A stretch of DNA of 63,668 bases from Setomelanomma holmii. Lineage: Eukaryota > Ascomycota > Dothideomycetes > Pleosporales > Phaeosphaeriaceae. The notes below the pieces were generated by a model, which worked only from the letters and a program-made list of their open reading frames with translations, did no database searches and was not told the DNA's origin. The position numbers were made by a program, and so were the translations under genes. The number at the start of each line of letters is the position of its first letter. The stretch's first letter is position 1. Of this stretch, positions 1 to 10,695 are shown piece after piece. The stretch is taken from assembly GCA_010015745.1 (NCBI GenBank), contig ML978302.1:1-63668 (forward strand), written 5' to 3'.

Positions 1-709
1 ATACCAGCTAGCTTGGTGGAGCTTCCCAGACAGGATCACAAAAGGTGGAAGACACCAGCCAGACGCGTTAATACACTCGATTGTCGTGACCCAGTCGCAA
101 TTGCCTGGCTGAACGACAGTAGCTCAGCCTATCGTGTCAGAGCTAGTGACAACCTTTGACGTTGCAGCGACTCCCATCATAAACCCGGTCTCATCAAAGT
201 TGTACTCGTCCTCTAGGAGGATGCCCCACATCTGGCGCGTGTCCTCTACAAGCTTGAACCACGCGCTGATCCTGACAGGATCTTCACATCTTGCCCTTTG
301 TGAGTGGAACTTCCTGTTCCACTTTGTCTGGAGTTCTGGCTGGTTCTTGACAAAGTGTGTCACCCAGTTCTTGCCAATAGGACGTGGAGGAGGATCTTGG
401 CAGCAAGCAGCGAGCAGAACATCTGCCATTCGTCGTAAGTCGATGATATGAGGCGGAAATCCTCGTCGGTCAAGCTCAGATCCATTGAACGAGTGACTGC
501 TCCTCTGTAGACTGTAGCTTACGTTGGTGGACGTGGGCGACAGCCTTAGGACGTACACCTGAGAGGCGGTCTCAGAGAGTCGTGCGGGGAACACAGTATA
601 GCTGCGCAAGTCTGTACTGGCTTTTGACGCGTTGATTTTGATAGGCCTGAGAGGCAAGAACAAGCCTGCCTTCTCTTTGAGGTGATTGAGGCTGTTGTCG
701 TAGAGTCAT
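1..709 (-). pseudogene. pogo-type DDE transposase, decayed, 5' part
   Basis: Tc1/mariner-superfamily pogo-type transposase, running off the left edge. From the ATG at 709-707 the first frame encodes an N-terminal helix-turn-helix (QYRLAQLYCVPRTTL), cut by TGA at 574-572. The frame is lost near 470-485 and resumes in another frame with a CENP-B-like HTH (GKNWVTHFVKNQPEL). The first catalytic aspartate of the DDE core follows in NFDETGFMMGV. A second TGA at 126-124 interrupts the core, yet the same frame continues past it to position 1 with family-typical residues (INASGW, then LPPF). Both TGA codons stand where the family usually has Arg, consistent with CGA to TGA. The remaining catalytic residues lie outside the window. 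The subfamily differs from the element at the right end. Identification is confident; the copy cannot make full-length protein. Confidence 0.88.
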
Positions 710-751
710 AGTGGTTGACGCGTAGAGTAACGCGCTGGTTTTGGTGGGGCA

Positions 752-801
752 GACGGGATGGTGGTGTTGACGGGATGGTGGTGTTGACGGGATGGTGGTG
801 G
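752..801. repeat. 17-bp tandem repeat, 3 copies, 5' of transposase
   Basis: Two perfect copies and one nearly complete copy of gacgggatggtggtgtt (752-768, 769-785, 786-801). They lie 43-92 bases upstream of the transposase ATG on the minus strand. Just outside them, near 805-830, an 11-bp unit (tgtgaactgta) also occurs twice. The position suggests subterminal repeats of the transposon, possibly transposase-binding sites. The outer terminal inverted repeat was not located. Confidence 0.8.
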
Positions 802-955
802 AACACGTTACATGTGAACTGTATGTGAACTGTATCTCTTACGTGACTCTTCGTCACTTGCTTACTCATCGTGGTTGTGTATATAATCGCTCTCTGTAGC
901 TCTCTCAATACAACAACCTTCTGATTCCTTCATGTCTGCTCTGTCCTCTCACAGC

Positions 956-3900
956 TTACATCTGATATACCGTATATGGCCCATCGCTAAACAGGAGTAA
1001 AGCCCAAATTATGACGAAGAAGGCGAGCACGAGGACATCGGTTGCCCATTGGGGCGCTGCGCGGGAGGATCAGATGTAGGCCCAGTTGCAGCCATAGGGT
1101 ATGCTGAGGAAGTAGTTTTGCAGGATTACCATGACGAAGAACCAGCTTACGAATTTTCTTCGTAGAAGAGTTGTGTAGAAAGATGGTATTTTGCCCGGAG
1201 TCTGATGATAGGAAGACGGCAGTGAAGTGATGAGAAGGGCTGCAATGGCGAGCATCAAGCTGGCTATTGGCAGTGTGATCATGGCAGCCTTTGACGATGA
1301 TGTTAGGGCGTTGTCGGCAGATGAGATTGTGAGTGTGCTGCCCCAGTAGAAGAGTGCGGTGATGTGGATTTGCTGTGTCTCTGGGATCATGCAAGCTCGG
1401 AAGATCCAAGAACTGATTGGAGCCCCACCGATGATGTACAACTTCTCTGGGCTTTGGCCCTGAGGACCGGTAAGAAGGGTAATCTGGTAGGAATTGGCTG
1501 CCGTGATCTGCCCAAAAGCAAGCAAAAAAGAATCGATGGGCCAGTCACCCGCGCGAGTCAGCATCCAACGCTTGAGGAGTGTCGGGCGCTGGTAATTTGC
1601 ACCGAGGAGAAACTCATCTGACTCATCCGATGACCGAGGCGATGCATCGTCGCTTGTGTCTGTCGAGAGACGGGGATCATGGCTGCCGTCGCTAGACAGG
1701 CTACTACGTGGCCATCCAGGGCTGGGACTAGGACTCAACCGGTTGTCTCGGGATCGCGAACGGTCTCCTCGTCCCAATCTTTCGGCACGCATCTTCTTGA
1801 ACCATTCCTTCTCACTATCGATAAGGAACTCTTCGACGCAGAGATCAGATTCCGAAGTCTTGCCACTGAGGCTATCAAGCACCGAATCGAACTCGGCGTG
1901 GTATGCTTCGTTCTTATCCTCGAAGGTTGGATCCACCTTTTACAAGCTGGAATCGATTGTGCTAGCGTTCTTATTGTGCTTAGGTCGAGAGCTGATGACC
2001 GCTTCCTTCGGTGGTGCGACGTCGCCTGCTGCATTGAAAGGCAGCTTGGATCGAGCAGACCGGATCGTGATCGCGATCTTGACGATGATTCGTCTTGTTC
2101 AGGTACAAGTGGGTTACGAGACCGACCACGACCTCTATGGCTCTCGTAGGATATGTCAACGAGCGCCAGCGGACGTCCCAGAGCGTTTGTAGTGTTGCCT
2201 TCGAGACTGGACAGGCCGAGCTGGCGTTCAGACTCTCTGTATTTGAACTCCGCCTGCTGTCAGGTAATGAGCATTCTATAGCTGTATAAAAAGCCTCCAA
2301 CCGACATTGGGCCACCTTCGGGGTCTAGTTCATGAATTTCTGGTGTTCTAGGAGGTGAACGATTCTCGTATATCTGCACAAGTGGCTTCGGTGCAAGACT
2401 TGCCCTTGGTCTGTGTCCAGGTCTAGATCGGTATCCAAGGGAAAGACCACGTTGGAGCGTGGTGTGATTTTCGCAATATTCTGGTGGCGGAGAATCGTTG
2501 CCAATCGGCCCTGCCTCAGAATCATTTGTTGATAGCCTGTCAGTGCTGACTGCTCGGAACTGAGGGTAGAAGAAGCTCTTAGCAGGAACTTGCAGCGATG
2601 AGTCCGAGGCAGAATGTCTATGTCGCGATTTGAAAATTCGTTTGTGCGATGGACTTTTCTCTTCGTTGTGGATCTTGAAAGCCGTCTGTTGAAGGGTGTT
2701 GAGATGTTCCACCCACTTCACAACCGGGAATCGTTGCTTGGCAGATCTCGCCCTCATCAACCCCCTGGTTTCCTGCTTGGGGAATAGTGCATCTTCGATG
2801 GCTGACTTGGACTGGTGCAGCATGTGCTTGGTAGTCGTTGACTCCACCGTGAACCACCATCCGGGCATCTAGCCGAGGCCGCCAACACGAGCACCTACAC
2901 CGAGGGCTCTGTTCCTGCCAAATTCGACAGCAACCAGACCGAACAGCTCATCACGGGACGGAATCAGAGCAAAATCTGCTCCGGTAAAGATGAATGGTGG
3001 AAGTTCAGTGAACTCTGCTTCGAAAATACCCGCTTAGGGTATTTCTCCATCATCTTTGCGAGCTTAAGCGCTGCAAACTTTCCATAAAGATCGACGACGG
3101 CGCCTACACAGATCAGTCGGACGTTGGAGTGCGTTTCAAGGACCGCCGGGAAGATATCGGAGATGAGATCGATACCCTATATAGAATTAGACAGCGAGGA
3201 CGCGTGAGGTTTGAGACTTACCTTCTGATTGCTCCATCGACTAACGAACACGAACAGCTCAGCCTTAGGATCTTCCTCTAATTCGGCCCACTTTTGAGCC
3301 TGTATTCTGAGATCTCCACGGCTTGCTTCATAGTCCCTGTCAACAGCAATAACCTCGTTCTCCTTCTCTGGTTCCCAAGGAGCAGTGTCACTAAGATCTG
3401 GATTTGGTAATCTACCAACCTCCTTCACGCCCCAGAAGATAGGATACCGAGCGTACGATTGTTTGCCGTATTTTTTGGACACTCCGACTGCGCCGAAGCC
3501 GCGTTGGTGAACCCGGAGATGGCTTGCTCCGGCGTGGAGTAGATTGAAGACTTCTCCGAACTGGATATATTTCTCTACGATTGAAGGTTCGAGGTTGCAG
3601 ACGCGGCAGACTTCGTCGCACTCCTTGGGTGTGCGCATTGGCCACAGCCCTTGAAACTCCGTGTTGTGCAAGGAGAGCGCACAAGGCATCGTTCGCCCCT
3701 TTGAGAGCAGGTACAAGGGCGCGGCTGCACCTTGGTAATCATTGATATGAGATAGATCGATGGGAAATGTTTCGACCGTCTGAGCGATACATACATTCCA
3801 AGCGCTATAATATACCGCCGAATCGAGATCGTCCATGCGAGCTGGATACGGCTCAGTTTTCGATTGCTGCCGGAAGATTGGTGCATCCAACAACACTTAT

Positions 3901-6900
3901 GTGATGTTGTTGAGTTTGTGATGTTGTTGAGTTTGTGATGTTGTTGAGTTTGTGATGTTGTTGAGTTTGTGATATTGGACCCGGATCTTGTGTTCAGTGT
4001 CGAGGATAGTCATAGTCATAGGTTCTGCTAGTGTGTCAACAGTTTCTCTTCTCCGTCAACACATGGCACTACTCAGATCAGGTCTTGACCAGGTAGGTTC
4101 TTTCCCATAAGCTGCGCCATTACCCCTAGTCCGCCAATCTTGATTTCAATCGCCCAGTCCTCACTATCGTACGCCATAGTTGCGATGAGGATCATTGGCC
4201 TAGTCTAAGTGGCGCCCATTATGCCCATGCTCGCGGCGGGCATTGGGGAAGGGTCTCGTGACGGCGGAACACCAAGTTGGAGAGTGGAAGTCTTCTAGCC
4301 AGCCATTTCTTCACCGTGTACTCTGCTGAAATGATGCCCTCGGCGCCAAAAAGCCAAAGGCGCGAACACTGCCGCACTTTGCTTACCCACACCGACGGTG
4401 TTAAACTTCACACCATAGAAGGCGCCCATGTAGATCCATATACTGATTGCAGCCGTAGCTACTGGCATAGACCAGAGAAGAGCAAACAAGACCAATTGGA
4501 TGAACACGTTGCCTACGTAGACGAGCTTGTAGGCCATTGTTCTGTCGTCGATCTCGATCCGATAGGCCAAGTGCGGTCGAGGTGGCAGAACAGACATGTT
4601 GAGCACATTCGTCGCAAGAGAATTTGTTGTCGGTCCGCAATACCATCCTTGTCAATGTCGCCAAAGACGAATCCTGCGTCTGCTTTCCCGTCTGGATTTA
4701 TTCCCCACACATTTACTTGTGCAGTCAAAGGCCATTTAGTCATGACATGACCCTTCCACTTCCCATCGTTGTCCATATCGAAAGCGTTATTAACACCACC
4801 GTCATAACCAAAGGCGTTATAAGGTCCATAAGCAAAGAGATGTGGGCCACGTCTTGGAGGACCGTTATAGCTTGCATCGACATGCTGGATATGATCACTG
4901 CTTCCGGTTACGCGATTCCAGTACTGAAGGATGACGTGTTCGCCCTTCCACTGCTGACGTTTGGCTCCCGACCAAGGCTGCTTTGGCAGGTCACTGTTCC
5001 CGCCTTCGTAGACTTGCCACTGGCTCCAAGTTGCTCCCCAGTTGTCGGAATACCTCCATTTGTTGGCATCTGGGGCGACGTGGGACACATGCAACCCTGT
5101 CGGGTCTCTCCTTAGTATACCAGCAGTATAATTTGCTATTCGCGGGAAAACCATGGGGTTGTTCTCGGCCCAAATTCTGAGGTTGAATCGATCGTTTGCG
5201 TTCTAGATCGTTCTCCATCTTTGGTCGTGGCGTTCTTCACGGTGACGATGTGAATGCCATGAGAGACATCATTGAGAGTCGCTTTCCAGCTCCAACTGGA
5301 ATTAGTGCCACTCACGAGCGTTGATTTTTTCGACGAGATGTCGGTGCAGTTGACAGGGTTCTTGTCTAGTGTTGCAGTGAAGGATGCCTCGGTACCAGAT
5401 GTAATGAAAAGATTGTCATCGTGCTGCAATCCATAGCTTCAGAGAACTGCAGCTCAATCTCGAGAGAGTCCTTGTCATTTGGTGCTTTGTTCGATTCGAT
5501 CTGAGCGTCGTGCCCAGGCACGAATTTTGTTATGGCCGGTACTGGATCGAGCCAGCTGGCCTTGGCCACATACGCTCGGAAGTCATATGCTTTCATGCTG
5601 ATCTCGTCCACGCAGGCATTGAAATCCTCGGAGCCATCAATCCCTAATGCGAGGAAGCTGCTCGAGAGTTCAGTCTCATCGTAAGGAGCAAGGAGGTTTT
5701 TAACAGTCGTTCCCGCATCGAATACTAAAATTGAGCGCCTTTTCCTTGGTCTGGCAGTCAAACTTGTATGTAATGTCGTGATATTTGTTGGAGTAGACGA
5801 GCCAGACCTGGGAGCCGTTTTTGCTTTCGGTGAGATTTTGGACGCCAGGATAATGATCACGCATGAAATTCCATATTCCGAATTCCGATGCGGTTTCATT
5901 CGAGTCTGGTTGGAGAGCGACTGCAGAAAGCACCCGTCGTTGAGGACTGGATACTGAGTCCGACGGTGGTACATGTTTTTGATGATGTTGTGAACGAGGC
6001 GCGACGGATCCCGATGATCCTGACTCACGGTGTCATCGTGGCAGCCATTGAGTCCGGCATCAAGTGGAAAATCGTAGTACTGGGAGCTACCCAGGCGATA
6101 CCAACCGTGATTCTGCCAGCGGATTGCCGATGACATTGTTTGTCTCCCAAAAATGTAGTTGTCAGCGGTGCTGTCGAGGATACGAAATGCTTGTTCTTTG
6201 CCCCGGAGTAACTTCGGAATGCCAGGCATATGAAGCGTTGTGACGAAAAGGCCGAGTAGCATTCTCTCGGTGCCTTTCTTGATAGCAGGCCAGCGGAAGA
6301 CATCCTTATGCTATTAGTGTTTTGAGACATGAAGGAAATAGCGTACCTGATTTGTGACACCATAGATGTGCCGTGGATCGAACTCTCCAGTTTCGGCATT
6401 GACCAGATCGTTCATTGTAAGCATTGTATTCCAAGCGTCGACAAAGTTGACCGGAACGTCGTAACCTGCAGCTAAGTTGCCATCCAGTCCAAGGAATCGT
6501 GTAAGCGATCGATAGATACTATAATGAAACGCCGCGCCATCTAGCGCCTGTATTCCGTGGGCTCGCAAGAAGTACTTGTCGTCGGAGTTATTGGTCAGGG
6601 TGACGGCTTGTGTGATTTTGTCCGAGACCTGGTCGGGCTGTCTACCGCGCCCAAGGTAGATAGACGCGAAATTGTTGCCCCCTGTGATCTCGTCTGGCAT
6701 GAAGAAGTTATTCTTCCCATACTTCCGCGCGCACTGTCGGATGTAGTCGCCAAACTCAGCCTGAGCATCGGCAGTGACCTGTGTCGCCTTATCGAATCGA
6801 TAACCATCGATGTCCAGCATCCGTATTGTCATGCACGAGAAGTGTTGGATCTTCTCTCGGACTGGAGGGACTCATTCTCACAGTCGGTCTTGGGCAGAGG

Positions 6901-7090
6901 CGAATTTGGAGAGCTGGCGCTGCCAGTCGGGAAGTACGCCGAAGACTTCGGTGTCACCATACTGCGACACGAAACGTTAGCACGGACAGTCCTGTAGATA
7001 GACGCCGTTACAAACCTGATCGAACTCGCTGCCATAGCATCCATCGAGTTTGCCAAAGACGACGTTGAAATCCTTCAAAGTCGAGAACCC
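956..7090 (-). pseudogene. ags1: alpha-1,3-glucan synthase (Ags1/Mok1 family), degenerate and truncated
   Basis: Membrane enzyme that makes cell-wall alpha-1,3-glucan; intact members are about 2,400 residues. Family order is preserved along the minus strand. It begins inside the GH13 amylase-like domain (about 7090-5440; TIRMLDIDGYRFDKATQV, GNNFASIYLGRGRQPDQ, LGLFVTTLHMPGIPKLL). An extracellular linker follows (5430-4600; KQPWSGAKRQQWKGEHVILQ), then a membrane helix near 4500 and the GT5 glycosyltransferase (4200-2400; IKIGGLGVMAQLMGK, MDDLDSAVYYSAWN, GWWFTVESTTTKHML). The C-terminal multi-helix region is 1650-956 (LKRWMLTRAGDWP, QITLLTG). Spliceable introns remain near 7015-6966, 6346-6307 and 3223-3176. 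Damage includes two stops near 6880, a lost base near 3030, TAG just before MPGWW at 2870, a stop at the 17-bp expansion, several frame changes, an internal deletion near 1430, and loss of the first ~250 residues and last helices. No intact reading frame exists. Confidence 0.95.
3903..3975. repeat. 17-bp tandem repeat inside the AGS pseudogene
   Basis: Four copies of gatgttgttgagtttgt (3903-3919, 3920-3936, 3937-3953, 3954-3970) plus a partial fifth. On the minus strand one copy encodes HKLNNIT, a segment that sits at this point of the AGS GT5 domain. The array is therefore an expansion of native coding sequence. Three extra copies add 51 bases, so the reading frame returns on the far side, where the next codon is TAA. 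Confidence 0.9.
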
Positions 7091-8295
7091 TTTGGAAGAG
7101 GAAAGACATCGGACTCGGACACACTGATTTCGATTCGGTTTGGAGGAAGTGGAAGTAGGAAGTCGCGCGCGTGAGATGCTTCTATACCCCACCTCCGAAG
7201 GTGGACGCAAAATGTCGCTCCACTTTCATTCTTTTGACATCCATTTTCGCCTTCCAACCCCGGAAACATCGTTCTAAATGCCAACCTATTTCATATCGCG
7301 AAGAAAGAGTCCCATGAGCGGCCCCGGTCTGCAGTTCCACGCTGAATACTCACGGCGAACATGTTCCAGTCACAGCCGTTCCTTTGGACTGAAGAGCGAG
7401 ATTGGTTTGATGAAGAAGAGAAAGTTCAAAAAGTCCATGTAAGCTTTATACCTGCAAGGACAACACGAATAGCTCCAAGGCTTTGTTTGAAACAAAACTG
7501 ATCGCTCGACTAGAGAAGACCATGTCATCGCGGCCACGGTTCTTTTTGCAACGAAAAGCCATACTCCAAGACCGGCATTTGTCGTTCTTCGAGAATCTGT
7601 TCTCGCTTCTTCGGCTCCAGGAACATGACCTCATACCTAGTCCATTTTGCACAGCACAGGCAGGAGCCCATAAGATCGCTCGTCTCCGACTTTGGATCGG
7701 ACCCTCACGAGAACATATGGATCTCGTCATTGCGATTTGGAGATCAACCTGTTTCGCGCATAGAAGAAAAATGGCGAAGACGACAAACTGAGTAAAAATT
7801 TATATCCTCGGGACAGCACATGCGCACCTTTTGATCCAGCTCATGAAGATCAAACACCCGAGCCAAGGCTAGTCATGTATTCTCAGTGTAATGAATTCAG
7901 ATCGCGAAAGGAAGACATGATCCGACTGAGCCTTCCTCTCTGAAAGTTCCATAGAACAAACATCAAGCACGGCAATAACGCTTTCTGAAGAAGTGCAGGA
8001 TGCACTGTGATGGAGAAAAGACAAAGGAAGGGAGTGGAATGGGTTTATATACCCGACAGCTGGGTGAACCGTGACGGGACGCCCAAAATGAAGCTTTGTT
8101 AGAGCGGGCAGTGGTGCAGTATTTGACATGCTCACCTATTGGATAGCGTTTCAGAGGCTCTTATAGCCCTGACCAAGTCCAATCCATATACGCCGTAATA
8201 TGCTGTAGCTTTTGCATAGTCGACAACGCCATAACCATGCAATCCGAAAGCCGAACCAGTTACTCCCTTCCCTCATCGTCTCAGCCACTACACTC
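7091..8295. other. no recognisable gene (upstream of AGS remnant)
   Basis: The missing 5' part of the AGS gene would be expected here, but no frame on either strand resembles the signal peptide or the N-terminal amylase segment. Short open frames at 7446-7730 (minus), 7483-7791 (plus) and 7869-8135 (minus) have no family signature and overlap one another. Either the AGS 5' end is decayed past recognition or it was deleted. Confidence 0.5.
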
Positions 8296-9386
8296 TCAAC
8301 GAAACAGCCTCTTCCCCCCGGTCCTCGCCAACGTCCTCTCCACCCCCTCCAAACTCATCCCCGCAAACCCCGCGCCACCACCACCCCTATCCCTCTTATA
8401 CCGTCTCAGCGCCTCTCTCAAATGCGCTGGCGTCAGGGGGCCTAGATTACTCTGCTTCAATCGTTCCTGCAACGACGCATCTTCTGCGATCTCTTTCCAA
8501 ATACTTTCCGCTCGATCGACCTGGTTCAGATACAGCCCTGCTTGTTGTATATCTTGGTTCGTCGGCTTATTGCGGTCGTCTTTGATGTGTGCGCTTGGTC
8601 GTTGGAGGGACTGCATGAGAACTGCAGGCGGAAGGGCGCCATTGGGGAGATGTGTAGATGCGACTGCCCATTCGTCGCGGACGGTGAGGGCGCGGTCGAT
8701 GATGGAGCCGATGAAGGACTTCGCGTATGTTGTTACGGCGATGATGACGGGTTGCGGGACGGATTGCGAGAGGGTTTGGTTGACGAGTTTGCGGACAGTT
8801 TCGCGCTTTAGGCGAATGCGACGGTAGTTTTCGTAGCGTTCTTGTTGGAGGGGGGACATGAATTCTACTAGCATGCTGTGAAGGCAATGTGAGTAGGTGC
8901 TTTGCCGGGAATTTGTAGATGGTGCATGGAGACGTACCGCTCATTCGCCTGCTCTGTCATTCGCCGCTCTTCAGCAGTCATGCCGCCTTCTTCGACGGCC
9001 ATGCCCATCTCTTCGCCGAAATCGTCGTCATCCACCTCGTCTTCGTACTCTCCACCATCAGCACCCTCTCCGCCTATCAAACTACCGCCGTCTGCGCCTT
9101 TACCGCCTCGACCTCCTCTTGCGCTGCTGACAACGCTCGCGGCGTCTCCGTCACCCTTCTTCCGTCGCTTCTTCCCTCCTGCGCCGTTGATGACTGATGT
9201 AGTGGCCACACTATCGACTGATGGTGATCGCGAGAATCGTGACGAAGCAGGACCTTCACTTTCTGGAGAGTAGGCATTACGGAGATGTGATGGCTTGCGC
9301 TTCTTTGCTGGTGCGCCGTTGAGGGACGATATGCTGCCGCGCTTCCGTGGAACGTTGATCGTGGGCATGTGAGGTGGTGAGGCCAT
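8296..9386 (-). CDS. taf11: TFIID subunit TAF11 (TAFII28 histone fold)
   Basis: Subunit of the general transcription factor TFIID, acting in RNA polymerase II promoter recognition as a histone-fold partner of TAF13. Two exons, 9386-8938 and 8875-8296, are joined across a 62-base intron (8937-8876, GTACGT...CACAG), giving about 342 residues. The N-terminal half is low-complexity: a Lys/Arg-rich segment, a Gly/Ala stretch and an acidic run (EYEDEVDDDDFGEEMG), followed by MTAEERRMTEQANER. The C-terminal half carries the histone fold from about residue 160 (ERYENYRRIRLKRETVRKLV, SQSVPQPVIIAVTTYAKSF). Everything is in frame with canonical splice sites, so the gene looks functional. The neighbouring ankyrin gene is divergent; the AGS remnant downstream is unrelated. 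Confidence 0.93.
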
Positions 9387-9921
9387 GTTGAAGGTTTGCG
9401 CCAGTAGTTGCTGTCTCGAAGCAGCTCAGGACTCTATGAGCGGGGTGAGGTGACAGTTTGTCTCGTTAAGTTGAGCTTCACTTCGCACTCGACGCGGAAG
9501 TCGCGCTCGGCTGCCTCTCTGGTTTTTCGAAACCCTTCCTGAGTGCTGCGCGCTAAAGACTGGACCTCGACCAGGTGAGTGAGACAAGCCTGACAAAGTA
9601 CACCGCAGTGATCATCATAATCAAAGTTATTGGTGAATCGCGCAGTCGCGAATCCTCGCCAAGAAACGGTCACTAGCGCGCTTTCGAACCCTAGAATAGC
9701 GCGCCCGTCATTTCGTCATCGTTCAGATCATCGACACGCCTTTCGCTCTTACTGAGCATGCGCAATCTAGCTTCTCGCAATGTGAAATATATACATCCGC
9801 AGGCTCTACGCCTCCAATTTCACATCACACTTTCCACGACCTTCTAAGCACCCACACTAGAAAACGCTTGTGACTCCTGACATTCAACACCACTGTTCAT
9901 TGTGATATCTCACTACACACA
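9387..9921. promoter_or_regulatory. divergent intergenic region, TAF11 / ankyrin gene
   Basis: This 535-base gap separates two divergently transcribed genes and must hold both promoters. A TATA-like tgaaatatatac occurs near 9781. An open frame at 9434-9673 (minus) has no family features and is judged spurious. Confidence 0.5.
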
Positions 9922-10491
9922 ATGCCATCCTTCGACGACGTCTACGGCCAATCCGCCGCCTCCGCCGCCTCCGCCGCATCCCAAACCACACCTCCCACAG
10001 AACCACAATCCCAGGGCCAGCCAGAACCTTCCTCCGTCCAACCCTCAGCCTCGCCCTCACAACCACAACCCCAATCCCTCCCTCCCGCCGCCATCGACCT
10101 CGCCGCCAAACTCTTCGACCTCGCCCGCACCGGCACCACGCCCACCCTGCACGCCTACCTCACCGCCGGCATACCCCGCAACCTTACAAACTCCTCAGGC
10201 GATACGCTCCTGATGCTCGCATCCTACCATGGGCACGCCGACACCGCGCGGATGCTGCTCGAAAACGGTGCTGATGCGAACGTTCTAAATGCGAGGGGCC
10301 AGAGTCCGATTGCGGGGGCTGTGTTCAAGGGGTATGATGAAGTTGTAAGGGCGCTGTATGAGGGTGGTGCGGATGTACGGTTGGGACAGCCGAATGCTGT
10401 GGATTGTGCGCGGATGTTTAAACGGGGGAGTTGTTTGAAGTTGTTTGGGGTGGAGGAGGGTGAGGGGACGACGATAAGTGTTGGCGAGTAA
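9922..10491 (+). CDS. small ankyrin-repeat protein
   Basis: A 189-residue single-exon protein. The first ~55 residues are Ala/Ser/Gln/Pro-rich and presumably disordered. Residues about 60-165 form ankyrin-type helix-loop-helix units: an N-cap unit (DLAAKLFDLARTGTT), one good repeat with the TPL-like core (SGDTLLMLASYHGHADTARM, LLENGADANVLN), and another (RGQSPIAGAVFKGYDEVVRA). Ankyrin arrays this short usually mediate one protein contact; the partner cannot be read from sequence. The start is the first ATG after an A-rich leader (cacacaatg). Its 3' end converges on ribosomal protein uL4. Confidence 0.85.
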   Translation: MPSFDDVYGQSAASAASAASQTTPPTEPQSQGQPEPSSVQPSASPSQPQPQSLPPAAIDLAAKLFDLARTGTTPTLHAYLTAGIPRNLTNSSGDTLLMLASYHGHADTARMLLENGADANVLNARGQSPIAGAVFKGYDEVVRALYEGGADVRLGQPNAVDCARMFKRGSCLKLFGVEEGEGTTISVGE

Positions 10492-10695
10492 GTTTTTTTT
10501 TTGGGGGTTGGAGTGAGATGAACATAGATCACGAATTCATGACATGTGCAAAAGACTGGTTTGATGTGAAGATGTGGAGCCTCTCGCGAGGTCTTTTGAT
10601 GGGAGACTGCTACTTCATGATAGCCATCCCACGTTACACCATGGAATCATCCGTAAGAAAAGCCCAAGGAAACCCATTCGCCAGACAAACACACT

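Noticed and set aside
3903..3975. Possible CRISPR-like or regulatory repeat array
   Set aside because: Repeats are directly adjacent without spacers and are an expansion of AGS coding sequence.
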